A stretch of 57,344 nucleotides of DNA from Pseudanabaena sp. Salubria-1 (GCA_023336205.1 JALQCR010000041.1:1-57344); one strand, 5' to 3'; numbered from the stretch's first letter, positions 17,371-26,683 are shown. The notes: generated by a model not told the origin, from the sequence alone. A program made the numbers and translations.

Positions 17371-17398
17371 TTGACAGTCCTCCTGTTTATTGTATGCT
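17371..17398 (+). promoter_or_regulatory. Probable psbA promoter
   Basis: TTGACA at 17371-17376 and TATGCT at 17393-17398 with a 16-bp spacer, about 72 bp before the psbA start. A 6-bp inverted repeat GATTGG/CCAATC (17408-17413, 17437-17442) lies in the leader. The insertion sequence ends 41 bp upstream of the -35. Confidence 0.5.
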
Positions 17399-17470
17399 TG
17401 TATAACTGATTGGCTATATATTGATATTCAAGACAACCAATCTGCTTAACAAATCTCACATAAAATAACC

Positions 17471-18553
17471 ATGACAACAGCAGCACAAAGACGAAACAAT
17501 GCGTCAGTCTGGGATCAGTTTTGTGATTGGGTCACTAGTACCGAAAATCGCCTATATATTGGCTGGTTTGGCATTATCATGATCCCCACCTTGCTCACTG
17601 CAACCATTTGTTTCATCATCGCCTTTATCGGAGCACCTGCCGTAGATATTGACGGAATCCGTGAGCCTATTTCTGGCTCCTTGCTATCTGGCAACAACTT
17701 GATTACCGCCGCCGTCGTTCCCTCCTCGAACGCGATCGGTCTGCACTTTTACCCCATTTGGGAAGCTGATAGTCTTGATGAATGGTTATACAACGGTGGT
17801 CCTTACCAGCTGATTGTCTTTCATTTCTTGCTCGGAATTTACTCTTATATGGGACGTGAATGGGAATTGTCATATCGCCTCGGTATGCGTCCTTGGATTG
17901 CTGTAGCCTACTCTGCACCTGTCGCAGCAGCAACCGCAGTCCTATTGATCTACTCCGTTGGGCAAGGATCGTTCTCTGACGGCTTACCTTTGGGGATTTC
18001 TGGTACTTTCAACTTCATGCTTGTACTTCAAGCAGAACATAATGTACTGATGCACCCCTTCCATATGTTGGGAGTAGCGGGTGTATTTGGTGGTTCTTTG
18101 TTTGCCGCCATGCACGGTTCGCTTGTGACTTCTAGCTTGATTCGGGAAACCACTGAAAACGAATCTCAGAATGCTGGTTATAAGTTTGGTCAAGAAGAAG
18201 AAACCTACAATATCGTGGCTGCTCACGGTTACTTTGGACGCTTGATTTTCCAATATGCATCCTTCAACAACAGCCGTAGCTTGCACTTCTTTCTTGCCCT
18301 ATGGCCAGTAGTTGGAATCTGGTTTGCTGCTTTGGGTGTTAGTTCCTTTGCCTTCAACTTGAATGGCTTCAACTTTAACCACTCCATTTCTAGCAGCCAA
18401 GGAAATTTAGTACCTACTTGGGCGGATGTAATTAACCGCGCTAACTTGGGTATCGAAGTAATGCATGAGCGCAATGTTCATAACTTCCCGCTTGATTTGG
18501 CAGCAATTGATGTAACTCCTATCGGCATGAAATCTCCAGTTATTAACGGTTAA
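17471..18553 (+). CDS. psbA: Photosystem II D1 protein, microaerobic D1' type
   Basis: 360 residues that align without gaps to standard D1 numbering. Tyr-161 (TyrZ), His-190 and the manganese-cluster ligands Asp-170, Glu-189, His-332, Glu-333, Asp-342 and Ala-344 are all present, as are Ser-264 and the C-terminal processing site. Ala-80, Leu-158 and Ala-286 are the three substitutions (G80A, F158L, T286A) that define the low-oxygen-induced D1' isoform (Synechocystis PsbA1, Anabaena PsbA0). Position 130 is Glu. Further differences from common D1 cluster near TyrZ and the donor side: Ala-144, Ser-162, Leu-172 and Leu-186. It is monocistronic, with its own promoter and a strong terminator. Confidence 0.97.
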   Translation: MTTAAQRRNNASVWDQFCDWVTSTENRLYIGWFGIIMIPTLLTATICFIIAFIGAPAVDIDGIREPISGSLLSGNNLITAAVVPSSNAIGLHFYPIWEADSLDEWLYNGGPYQLIVFHFLLGIYSYMGREWELSYRLGMRPWIAVAYSAPVAAATAVLLIYSVGQGSFSDGLPLGISGTFNFMLVLQAEHNVLMHPFHMLGVAGVFGGSLFAAMHGSLVTSSLIRETTENESQNAGYKFGQEEETYNIVAAHGYFGRLIFQYASFNNSRSLHFFLALWPVVGIWFAALGVSSFAFNLNGFNFNHSISSSQGNLVPTWADVINRANLGIEVMHERNVHNFPLDLAAIDVTPIGMKSPVING

Positions 18554-18575
18554 TCCTTAAAGCTCAAATCTTTGA

Positions 18576-18619
18576 TTAGCTAAAAACATCACTCCACAAG
18601 GAGTGATGTTTTTAGCTAA
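18576..18619 (+). terminator. psbA terminator
   Basis: 20-bp perfect arms (18576-18595, 18600-18619) with the 4-nt loop ACAA, 22 bp after the psbA stop. Confidence 0.88.
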
Positions 18620-18622
18620 TTT

Positions 18623-18638
18623 ATAACTATATAGTTAT
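18623..18638. promoter_or_regulatory. 16-bp palindrome upstream of the nitronate monooxygenase gene
   Basis: ATAACTATATAGTTAT is a perfect palindrome 44 bp before the start at 18683. Its centre CTATATAG is the same as that of the 42-bp palindrome before the ArsR-type gene, so it may be a weaker site for the same kind of regulator. Confidence 0.4.
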
Positions 18639-19258
18639 TATTTGTTGTATATTAGAGACAAAACCCTACTCTGGCTTTGAAGATGCTAACATTACCATCT
18701 CTGCAAATCGGTCAACATACTGCTCACTATCCCATTATTCAGGGAGGAATGGGTATTCGTATTTCTGGAGCAAATCTGGCGGCGGCAGTTGCTAATGCGG
18801 GAGGTATTGGAGTGATATCGGCGGTCGCCTTAGGTCTAAATTCTCCGTACTTTGATATCAATCAGCCCAATATTAGTAAGCGCAGAGAACAGTTTTTTGA
18901 GGCAAATCGTCTCGCGCTGATTGATGAAATTAGAGAAGCCCGTAATCTAAGTCCTAATGGCATTCTGGGTGTCAATGTCATGGTTGCTGCTCAAGATTAT
19001 GAAACGCTAGTTCGCACATCGGCGGAGCAGGGCATCAATCTAATTATTTCTGGCGCAGGATTGCCCATGCAATTACCAGAATTTACTGCCGATTATCCAG
19101 AAGTTGCCCTTGTGCCAATCATTTCTAGCACTCGTGCTGCCAGAATTATCTGCCGTAAATGGGAACGGAATCATGGAAGACTGCCCGATGCTTTGATCGT
19201 GGAAAATCCCAATTCCGCAGGTGGACATTTGGGCGCTAAATTAGAGGAATTAGGCGAT

Positions 19259-20516
19259 CTGAGATCTTGCACCATTCAAGAAAAGGGGTTGCAGAAAGAG
19301 CAGAAATGTGAAAAAAAGGGCGTAGTAGTAAATTAAATAACGAGCATGGAAAGCATCGTTAAGCACGCCCAAGGGCTAGTGTATAGTCTTCTGTGTTTGA
19401 TGCCAAGTGTGTATCAAACAGCAAGTCTCAATGCAATACTAGGACTATTTCTCGAAGCACAAAGGCATCCTTATCCAGAACATACACAGATAAAATCAGC
19501 GAGTGCACTCAGCCGATTTCTCAATCACTATAACTGGTCAACGAGAGCAGTAATTCGGTCAACACGGCAGGCTATTTTGGGACAAATCGCCAAGCATCGC
19601 CCATCGAAACAAGTGCCATTAAAGATACTGATAGACTTGACTACCCTAGAAAAAAGCGGCAAGTTTTTACATTTGAGCAATCCCACCCAAAACGAACCAG
19701 ACCCATGGGTGAGAATACTAAACGGAAAGCGAGGACTACATCTGGTTGTACTGTATCTGGTCTATGGAGAGTGGCGCGTACCATGGAGTTTTAGAGTATG
19801 GCGCGGCAAAGGATACCCCAGTCCCTCTGACTTAGCTTGTAAGTTATTGGGGACAGTACCCAAGCAACTAACCCAAGGCAAGACTGTGATTGTCCTTGCT
19901 GATACTGAGTTTAGTACGGTGAAGTTTTTCAATACTGTCCGCGCCAAGACTTGGCGCATCGTTGTCGGTGTACGCAACAATCGTAAACTTCAAGATGGCC
20001 GTACAGTCAAACAACTTTATCGTCATGGCAAACGTGGACAACAAATTTTGCTAGAAGGGCTAACTCAGCCTTTGACGATCTCTTGGTTTTGGCTCAAAAG
20101 AGCTGATAGTAAACGGGAGTTACGCTTTGTTGTCTCTTCTCATCCTTATTCTGGTGCTTATCTGGTGATGTTAGGTCGTAAGCGTTGGGCGATTGAGGGA
20201 TTCTTCAAAACCATCAAACATCGCTTTGGTTTGCATTGTTTTGGGCAATCTACAAAACTTGGTGTTTATCGTTGGCTTATCCTCTCTCTGCTTGCTTATC
20301 TTTTGGCCCATTGGATTGATCAATGGTCGAGTCCTCCTGTCTTGGACTGGAAAGCTACCTGTGATTTGACACTTTCCGTTTTATTTCCTTCTGTCCTTTG
20401 GTTGAAACTTCTTAGGTATCTCCAAATTAGTGCCGATATTGCTGCTCGTCATGGGTTTGAAATTATTCTCAAACCCATTCCTACTTAACTCTTTCAGGAA
20501 TGGTGCAAGATCTCAG
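19259..20516 (+). mobile_element. IS4-superfamily insertion sequence, 1258 bp
   Basis: 19-bp perfect terminal inverted repeats: CTGAGATCTTGCACCATTC at 19259-19277 and its complement at 20498-20516. It is flanked by the 4-bp direct repeat CGAT (19255-19258, 20517-20520). The original target was GGCGATCGC, a HIP1 octamer. A 4-bp duplication fits IS701/ISH3-like groups better than classical IS4. Confidence 0.9.
19346..20488 (+). CDS. DDE transposase of the IS4 superfamily (IS701/IS4-like)
   Basis: 380-residue transposase in a single intact frame. Acidic motif regions are visible: ILIDLTTLEKSGK (first Asp), VIVLADTEFSTVKFF (second Asp) and KRWAIEGFFKTIKHRFGLH (Glu followed by Lys, as in the Y-R-E-K signature). 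The C-terminus has the hydrophobic LILSLLAYLLAHWIDQW typical of cyanobacterial members. The exact IS family is uncertain. It lies wholly inside the element that splits the nitronate monooxygenase gene. Confidence 0.85.
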   Translation: MESIVKHAQGLVYSLLCLMPSVYQTASLNAILGLFLEAQRHPYPEHTQIKSASALSRFLNHYNWSTRAVIRSTRQAILGQIAKHRPSKQVPLKILIDLTTLEKSGKFLHLSNPTQNEPDPWVRILNGKRGLHLVVLYLVYGEWRVPWSFRVWRGKGYPSPSDLACKLLGTVPKQLTQGKTVIVLADTEFSTVKFFNTVRAKTWRIVVGVRNNRKLQDGRTVKQLYRHGKRGQQILLEGLTQPLTISWFWLKRADSKRELRFVVSSHPYSGAYLVMLGRKRWAIEGFFKTIKHRFGLHCFGQSTKLGVYRWLILSLLAYLLAHWIDQWSSPPVLDWKATCDLTLSVLFPSVLWLKLLRYLQISADIAARHGFEIILKPIPT

Positions 20517-21078
20517 CGATCGCACTTTGGAGGCTGAACAGGTCATCCCCGAATTAGTGGCCTATCTGCAACAGGAACTTGGTAAAGCCATTCCTGTAAT
20601 TGCTGCGGGTGGAGTTTGGGATCGGAGCGATATCGATCGCATGTTAGCGTTAGGAGCTAGTGGCGTGCAGATTGGAACACGCTTTATTACCACCGATGAA
20701 TGTGATGCTGATATTCGCTATAAGGTGTTTCACCTTCACGCTCAACCCGAAGATGTGGTGATTATCTCTAGCCCTGTGGGAATGCCAGGACGTGCATTGC
20801 GAAATACTTTTGTGGAAAAGGCGATCGCAGGTTCTCCCGATCTCGATAAACGTTGCTTAGCAAGTTGTCTGCATCACTGTAAATGTCGTGACGAGCAGAA
20901 ACATTACTGCATCATTCAAGTGCTAGACAAGGCGGCGCGAGGTGATATTGAGAATGGGCTTATTTTTTCAGGTAGCAATGCAGGAAGAGCAGATCGTATT
21001 ATTCCTGTTGTCGAACTGATGGCTGAATTAGTTGCGTAGGAAGCTTACAATAAATTGATAGATAAACAATATAAGAAT

Positions 21079-21579
21079 ATGAATCAATTTAAAGAATGGG
21101 GAATTTCAGCCAACTGGTGGCGAGGTGAGAAAGGTGAGTATTGGGTAGTTGGGCAGACAGTTCTCTCGGTTGCATTTGTACTGCTGCCCGTTTATCCTGC
21201 GATCGCTTTGGATAATTTGTCACCGATCTGGAAATATGCAGATTGGGGATTAACAGGAATTTTTGGACTAATTGCCTTGCTGTTATTACTTTCGGGCAGC
21301 ATTAAATTAGGAACGAACCTGACCCCATTGCCTCATCCCAAAGATGATGGCGAATTGGTAACTGGTGGCGTGTATGCGTTGGTTAGACATCCCATTTATA
21401 GCGGTGTAATTTTTTTAGCGATCGCCTATAGTTGTTGGAAATTGAGTCTTGCCCATGCGATCGGCGCAATGATACTGTTACTATTTTTTGACATCAAAGC
21501 GAGAAAAGAAGAATCATGGCTGAGTACTAAATTCTCTGACTATGATATGATCAATATCGATCGCAGGTTAAAAAATTGA
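21079..21579 (+). CDS. Isoprenylcysteine carboxyl methyltransferase-like (ICMT/PEMT) membrane protein
   Basis: From ATG 21079 the protein has 166 residues with four to five membrane segments (TVLSVAFVLLPVYPAIA, GIFGLIALLLLLSGSI, SGVIFLAIAYSCW, AIGAMILLLFFDIKAR). The family motif GGVYALVRHPIYSGVIF and the following ARKEESWL binding region for SAM are present. Bacterial members methylate unknown small or lipid substrates; prenylated proteins are not expected here. It lies 39 bp after the broken nitronate monooxygenase gene on the same strand. The upstream TTG at 21055 is a weaker start. Confidence 0.8.
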   Translation: MNQFKEWGISANWWRGEKGEYWVVGQTVLSVAFVLLPVYPAIALDNLSPIWKYADWGLTGIFGLIALLLLLSGSIKLGTNLTPLPHPKDDGELVTGGVYALVRHPIYSGVIFLAIAYSCWKLSLAHAIGAMILLLFFDIKARKEESWLSTKFSDYDMINIDRRLKN

Positions 21580-21730
21580 TTCCTTGGATTTATTAAAGTT
21601 GAGTAATTATGTGGGATGAACATTTTGGCAGTTTGGAATATATTTATGGCACTGAACCCAATGATTTTTTAGTTTCAGTTGCTTCTAAAATTCCACAAGG
21701 AAAAGTTCTCTGTTTAGCCGATGGCGAAGG

Positions 21731-23200
21731 GTGTAATTAAAAGTGAAATGGGAGAAATAAAGTAGGTTAGAAAGTATGATGGATAACAGTTCTAATCCAA
21801 AGAAGTCATAAAATTGAGCCGTGAATATAAAAACAAAAACAGCATCGTCCAGTAAAAGCATAGAAGAAAGACTAAACGATTATCCTGAATTGAAAGCGAA
21901 AATCGAAGGATTATTATCCGTTGTAGAAAATGCAGAAGGTGATCTAATCAAAGCCGACGCAGCCGAGGAACGAGTGATAGAAGAAATCCGTCAGTTAGGA
22001 CAAACAGCACTACAAACATGGGCAACGCGGCAAGAAATCAAGCAAAGCGAAGCATATATCGCCGCGAATCCATCTTCACACCGAGGTGGTAAAAAAAACT
22101 CTATTGGTACAGCCGATATGGACGCATCGAAGTACTAGAGCAAAGGTACATCGAATTTGGAAGAGAGTCCAAACAGGTAGTGAGACCATTTCAAAAAGCC
22201 GCCGAAGTACATTGCCGAGGATATTCACGCCCATTGCAGAGAGTGATTACCGACTTTGGGTCAGATGTAGCGTTTGGGAAAATCCCAAAAAAAATGATGG
22301 AACATCATGGAATAAGCATCCCAATTAGTGCAGGACAGGAGATCACAGAAAGTCATGCCCAGCGTATATTAGAAACGCAGAGTTGGGAAACAGGATTCCC
22401 AGCAATCGAGGGTGTGGAGTTTTTAATAGCGGAGATGGATGGGACAATGATTCCGATTGTGGAAACAACGGCAAGCGAAACTGATGGCGAAGAAGTTGAC
22501 CGTCGTAAGACGCGTAAAATTAGCTGGAAAGAAGCGCGTCTAACCTCGGCGCGTACCCCTGAGCAAGAGCAGCCTATTTTCGGAGCAACGATAGGCTCGA
22601 CTGATGATGCAGGAGCAGCATTACTTGATTGTGCTATCCGTGCTGGATTGGGAGAAGAAACCTTTGTGCATGGGGTTGGCGACGGTGCGCCTTGGATTGC
22701 TAGCCAAATCGAGCAGCGTTTTGGTGTACTTAGTCGCTACTTACTAGATTTCTATCATGTATGTGAATATCTAGCCGATGCAAGTCGCGTTTGTTCCCCA
22801 GATGCTCCGAAAGCATGGATGGATGTGCAGAAGCAACAACTCAAATCCAATCATGCTTCGGCTGTCCTTGAAGCTCTTAAGCCGTTTCAAGAACCTGAAT
22901 CTGTTCCTGACAATCTGGCTGTGGTTAGATCCGCTTATCGCTATCTTTTCAATCGTCCTAATCGTCTAGACTATCAGGGCACGATTGACTCCAATTTACC
23001 CATTGGCTCTGGTGAAATTGAGAGTGGTCACCGCTATGTTATTCAAAATCGTTTAAAGCTTGCTGGCTCTTGGTGGACGATTGAAAATGCTAAGGCTATG
23101 CTTGCTCTTAGGATCTGCCGTACTAATCAAGATTGGGATGCTTATTGGCTTAATCTTTCTTCCATTTCTTATTGAGCTGAACTTTCACTTTTAATTGCAC
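21731..23200 (+). mobile_element. ISKra4-like insertion sequence, 1470 bp
   Basis: Terminal inverted repeats GTGTAATTAAAAGTG (left) and the complement of GTGCAATTAAAAGTG (right). A 13-bp direct repeat CCGATGGCGAAGG flanks it at 21718-21730 and 23201-23213. It encodes one transposase in two frames. Confidence 0.88.
21821..23175 (+). CDS. ISKra4-family transposase in two frames joined at an A8 tract
   Basis: Frame one starts at GTG 21821 and runs 105 residues to 22138 (coiled N-terminal region, then SSHRGGKKNS). Frame two continues to 23175 with VEFLIAEMDGTMIPIVE, IFGATIGSTDDAG, VHGVGDGAPWIASQI, LLDFYHVCEYLADA and IGSGEIESGHRYVIQNRLK, all typical of ISKra4 DDE transposases. The frames meet at eight A (22091-22098). 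A -1 slip gives KKKLYWYSRYGRIEVLEQRY and then the second frame. Programmed slippage is likely, so the element may still be active. Confidence 0.83.
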
Positions 23201-23677
23201 CCGATGGCGAAGGACGCAATGGCACTTATTTAGCTTCTCTAGACTATGAAGTCGTAGCTGTAGATCAGTCTACAGTAGGTCTTGCGAAAGCTCAGAAACT
23301 TGCCCAAGAAAAACAGGTGCAGATTTCCACAATCCATGCCGATCTTGCTGATTTTGTAATTGAACCGCAAGCTTGGGATGGCATTGTTTCAATCTTTTGC
23401 CATTTACCGCCAGACCTGCGATCACAAGTCTATCGCCAAGCTGTGCAAGGCTTAAAATCAAGTGGTGTTTTTGTTCTCGAAGCCTTTTCCCCTGAGCAAT
23501 TGTCATACAATACGGGTGGTCCAAAAAATATAGATATGCTTCCTGCTCTATCCCAGTTACAGCAGGAATTAACTGGTTTAGATTGGGAAATTGCACGATC
23601 GCTAGAAAGGGATTTAGATGAAGGACGCTATCACAGTGGCAAAGCCGCAGTTATTCAAATTTTTGGCAGAAAATAAT

Positions 23678-23895
23678 CTATCGAAGAAACTGATATTAAA
23701 GATTTGCGCGATCGCCTGAATGCAACTGCTAATCCTCAGATTAAGGCGACGTATGGATATTTGCTGCAAGGTTCCTACAATCATTTGCAAGCTTTTGTCA
23801 GACAGCTTGAGCGACAAGGTGGGTCTTATACTCCTCAAGTTCTCTCGCAGCAGGAGCTTACAGAGATTTTGGCTCAGGGACATCGCTCTGGTTAG
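23678..23895 (+). pseudogene. C-terminal remnant of a ferritin-like DUF2202 protein
   Basis: Begins in-frame right after the methyltransferase stop codon with SIEETDIKDLRDRLNATANP and continues YGYLLQGSYNHLQAFVRQLE ... GSYTPQVLSQQELTEIL. This is the C-terminal third of DUF2202 (ferritin-like four-helix) proteins, which are normally about 170-200 residues. There is no start codon of its own and the N-terminal helices are missing, so a deletion probably fused the regions. Confidence 0.75.
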
Positions 23896-23922
23896 CGCTA
23901 GGCACAAATTTCATCGCTATAT

Positions 23923-25224
23923 TTACTCGTTCATATTTCTGTAAGTGGCAACCGCAGATGGTGATACACGGCTGAGGTAGCAGAAAATCCAATATTTGAA
24001 GATCGAATCTAAGACCACAGGGAAAGTCGCAATGAATAGGTAGATAAAATCCCTATTTTCAGGTATACCCAAATGCCTTAGAAGCCCTTCCATGACTACC
24101 TCCCATCCGTGTGAAGAGTGGAATCCAACGAACACATCGGTAAACAAAATAATCAAGAAGGCTTTCGCACTTTCGCTCAAACCGTAAATTTTTTCATCTA
24201 AAAAATCTTTGAGGATTTCTACACTTCTTTTACCAGCGATCAGAATCCATGCAAATGCGATCGCGGAAAGGATATCGGCAAAGATATTTTGCAAGGCATT
24301 AGAGCCTTCATGTTCGCTCTTTCTGGCAACTTCAATACTTTTTTGATGAACCATCTTTTCCACATCTTCTGTAGAAAGATTAGGAGTTTTACCGATATTT
24401 ATCTCAAACTTAATTTTCTTCTCAAAAGCCTCAACCTCTTCGATCGCTTCTCTCTCCAACTGTGAATTGAGTGAAATCTCTAACAGATTAGCGGCTTGAA
24501 AGTGCGAAAAAATTGGCGAAAAAATAAAATTCTTGGAAACTTGCTGTGTTATGAGGGGAATGACAATTAAAATCGCCAGAAACTTTAAAGCTCTTTTGGT
24601 GCGGTATCGTGAGAGTTGAAATTCTTTGATAACATCGGCTTCAGTATTCGATCTGCGTTCACGATTGTATTTTGTAAAACTGGGGAAAATTGATCGTAGC
24701 AAAGGAACTGGTTTATTCGCTAAAATCTCTGGTTCTGGTATTGTACTAGCTACAAGTTTTTCGTCTCGATCTAGATCTAGGGATTTACTGACAACTACGG
24801 ATTCTTCAAGATGATGGGAATCTAAAATAGAATCTAAGAGTGATATTTCTGAGTCTTTGTAGCGAGCTAAAACTTGATCTACTACCGCCAATTTATTGAG
24901 AATTTGTTTTGCTTTTTGACTGGTTTGGTCTTCAGGATTGGGCGCGATCGCACTAGCCATCCGAAACTCAGCTAAACTCCATTGCATTTTGCGTAACAAC
25001 TGATGTAGCTTTGTTTGAAAATAGGCTGTCGTTGTTGTATTCCCCTCTAGCTGATGGGTTGTATTAGCATCAATCTTTTTACCATCAAAATATTCTGTTT
25101 CCAGATCTTGAATTGCGATCGCCGCCTTAAAAGCTCGCTCCAGCGATCGCAGATGCGTATCACGAAACCATCGATAAATATTACGGGTAAACCCTTCAAC
25201 GGGTGCTGGGGTAATTAATTTCAT
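23923..25224 (-). CDS. pcxA: Proton extrusion protein PcxA (CemA/CotA family)
   Basis: Cytoplasmic-membrane protein needed for light-induced proton extrusion; related to chloroplast CemA. The 433 residues begin with the family N-terminus (FTRNIYRWFRDTHLRSLERA, EYFDGKKI) and the QTKLHQLLRKMQWSLAEFRM helix. The C-terminal half has membrane segments (ALKFLAILIVIPLITQ, NIFADILSAIAFAWILIAG, AKAFLIILFTDVFVGFHSSH, FIYLFIATFPVVLDSIFKYW) and the conserved FHSSHGWEV. The middle 100-residue region is variable and hydrophilic. An ISAzo13-like element lies 67 bp upstream of the start and may have cut the natural promoter. Confidence 0.92.
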   Translation of the reverse strand: MKLITPAPVEGFTRNIYRWFRDTHLRSLERAFKAAIAIQDLETEYFDGKKIDANTTHQLEGNTTTTAYFQTKLHQLLRKMQWSLAEFRMASAIAPNPEDQTSQKAKQILNKLAVVDQVLARYKDSEISLLDSILDSHHLEESVVVSKSLDLDRDEKLVASTIPEPEILANKPVPLLRSIFPSFTKYNRERRSNTEADVIKEFQLSRYRTKRALKFLAILIVIPLITQQVSKNFIFSPIFSHFQAANLLEISLNSQLEREAIEEVEAFEKKIKFEINIGKTPNLSTEDVEKMVHQKSIEVARKSEHEGSNALQNIFADILSAIAFAWILIAGKRSVEILKDFLDEKIYGLSESAKAFLIILFTDVFVGFHSSHGWEVVMEGLLRHLGIPENRDFIYLFIATFPVVLDSIFKYWIFCYLSRVSPSAVATYRNMNE

Positions 25225-25291
25225 AGGACTGCGATCGCAAAAAATTAATATCTGGTATTAATAACTAACCTAGTGACTCACTAACAGCTAA

Positions 25292-26590
25292 GGGGCTTGC
25301 GAGGAAATAAGATACCAGTCAATAAGGAACAATGGTTATATCCCATTTGGGTAAAGTATCAGAACGTTGCCAAGATGGGAAATACTGTTTCAAGTCTTGT
25401 GGTAGAACTTTTACGCCCTTTGCATAGGTTGTTTCAACTAAATGAACAATTGGTGAAATCCCTTTCCACGTCATGTTACTAGCCCATTCTACAACCGCAT
25501 CAACAGAATCCAGAATCGTACCATTCCAATAATTTTCTAGGGCAGCCCAACAGCGTTCAACAGAATTATATTTACTGTGATAAGGCGGATAGTAAACCAG
25601 ACGAATTTTCAAGTCAATCTTCTTGGATAACTCAACCATGCGTTTGATAAATTGAGTGCGATCACTACGGGTTGCCGAACCGCTATCAAGGTTAATCATC
25701 CATTCGTCAAAGTCTGAAGATAGTAATTGATTCTTTTGCCACCAATCGCTCAAGCAATCAACGATAAAATCGCTGGTTTCCGCAGACTGCCCCATATAGA
25801 TTGCCAATTGGTCATTATTGGTATTGAGGATACCAAAGGGAACTAAAACTGATGACCATTCGGTATCATGATCGTCAGCTTTTTGGGGTTCTAACGTGCG
25901 GGCTTTGCCACCCCGTGAAAGATTACCAATCTTCACTTTTGCTTTGCTATCAATCGAAATTCGCAAAGACCTTGGATTATCTGCTGATGTTTGGTTTTGC
26001 TCAAACACATTCGCAAAAATTGCATCGGTTTCAGGAATCTTTTTTAAGGGTTTTGTCTTTTGTGTTTTTTTAGGCGATATCCCATCCGATTTAGCACTGC
26101 ACCAATCGTTTCCCTTGATGGTAACTTGGCTTCATCGTATCCCTTTGTTTTCACCAACTCCTCTCTTACGGCTCTGGCACTGACCCGCGCATACAAAAAT
26201 GTCGATTGAAATTTGGGATCTGCTTGAGATTTCATATCCACCATTGCGCTTATATCTTCTGTTAAATTCGGCAACATTACTTCGCTTTTGTGTCTTCCTC
26301 TTGCCCCATAATTATCAAGACATCTTAGCCCTGTGCGCCGTTCATGCAGTCCTAGTTGCACGCTTTTCCGACTCCATCCAAAAACTGTTTCGGCTTTACG
26401 CGCCGATCCTGCAAAGTAATCCTCGGCAACCTTAGCCATGAAGTCTCGTTTACGATAGCCTGTTAGTTTTTGTGCTGCATCTTTAACTGTGGCTTTGATT
26501 TCATCGCTGAAAATCACTCTCTTAGTCCTATATAAATTGAAAACAAGAATTTTATTATAATCTTTGGTATCTTATTTCTTCGCAAGTCCC
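25292..26590 (-). mobile_element. ISAzo13-like insertion sequence, 1299 bp
   Basis: Imperfect terminal repeats: left GGGGCTTGCGAGGAAATAAG, right complement GGGACTTGCGAAGAAATAAG, both continuing ATACCA. A TAA (or TA) duplication flanks it at 25289-25291 and 26591-26593. It lies just upstream of pcxA. Confidence 0.8.
25319..26517 (-). CDS. ISAzo13-family transposase in two frames
   Basis: Frame one (26517-26044, 157 residues) has the HTH region (FGWSRKSVQLGLHERRTGLR) and the ISAzo13 signature FLYARVSARAVREELVKTKGYDEAKLPSRETIGAVLNRMGYRLKK in part. Frame two (from about 26052, first codons read LKKIPETDAIFANV, to 25319) has IDSKAKVKIGNLSRGGKAR, the DDE Asp and Glu regions (MINLDSGS; YYPPYHSKYNSVERCWAALE). 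The frames overlap at A-AAC-CCT, which matches the X-XXY-YYZ pattern of -1 slippery heptamers, directly before the TAA stop. Programmed frameshift or a mutation are both possible. Confidence 0.75.
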
Positions 26591-26651
26591 TAAGGAGATC
26601 TACAGGCGAACATACCCTAGTCAAAGCGATCTTAGATTAAGCATATTATTA

Positions 26652-26683
26652 TATAGCAATATAATTGCAAATATATTGCTATA
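26652..26683. promoter_or_regulatory. Inverted repeat resembling the ArsR-gene palindrome
   Basis: 12-bp perfect arms TATAGCAATATA (26652-26663) and complement (26672-26683). The half site TATAGC(A/G)(A/T)AT is shared with the palindrome at 15074-15115. It sits next to the ISAzo13 insertion with no intact gene downstream on the + strand, so any regulated gene was probably lost. Confidence 0.4.

Larger units (their letters stand above)
18683..21039 (+). pseudogene. Nitronate monooxygenase (2-nitropropane dioxygenase family), interrupted by an IS
   Basis: FMN-dependent TIM-barrel flavoenzyme that oxidises alkyl nitronates. The N-terminal part (18683-19258) has YPIIQGGMGIRISGANLAAA, GVNVMVAAQDYETLV and NPNSAGGHLG. 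The C-terminal part (20521-21039) has KAIPVIAAGGVW, GASGVQIGTRFITTDECDAD and IFSGSNAGRADRI. A 1258-bp insertion sequence splits it after codon GAT at 19256-19258. Removing the IS and one 4-bp CGAT copy restores an uninterrupted frame (EELGDRTLEAEQ). The rest of both halves looks intact, so the insertion is probably recent. The TTG at 18677 is less likely as start. Confidence 0.92.
21609..23676 (+). pseudogene. SAM-dependent class I methyltransferase, interrupted by an ISKra4-like element
   Basis: N-terminal part 21609-21730 (MWDEHFGSLEYIYGTEPNDF ... VLCLADGEG) and C-terminal part 23214-23676 (RNGTYLASLDYEVVAVDQS ... DGIVSIFCHLPP ... GKAAVIQIFGRK). Together they make a TehB-like methyltransferase of about 195 residues with the SAM motif LADGEGRNGTYLA formed across the insertion site. 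A 1470-bp IS with a 13-bp target duplication separates them; taking out the IS and one duplicate restores the frame. No other damage is seen, so the insertion is recent. Confidence 0.9.
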
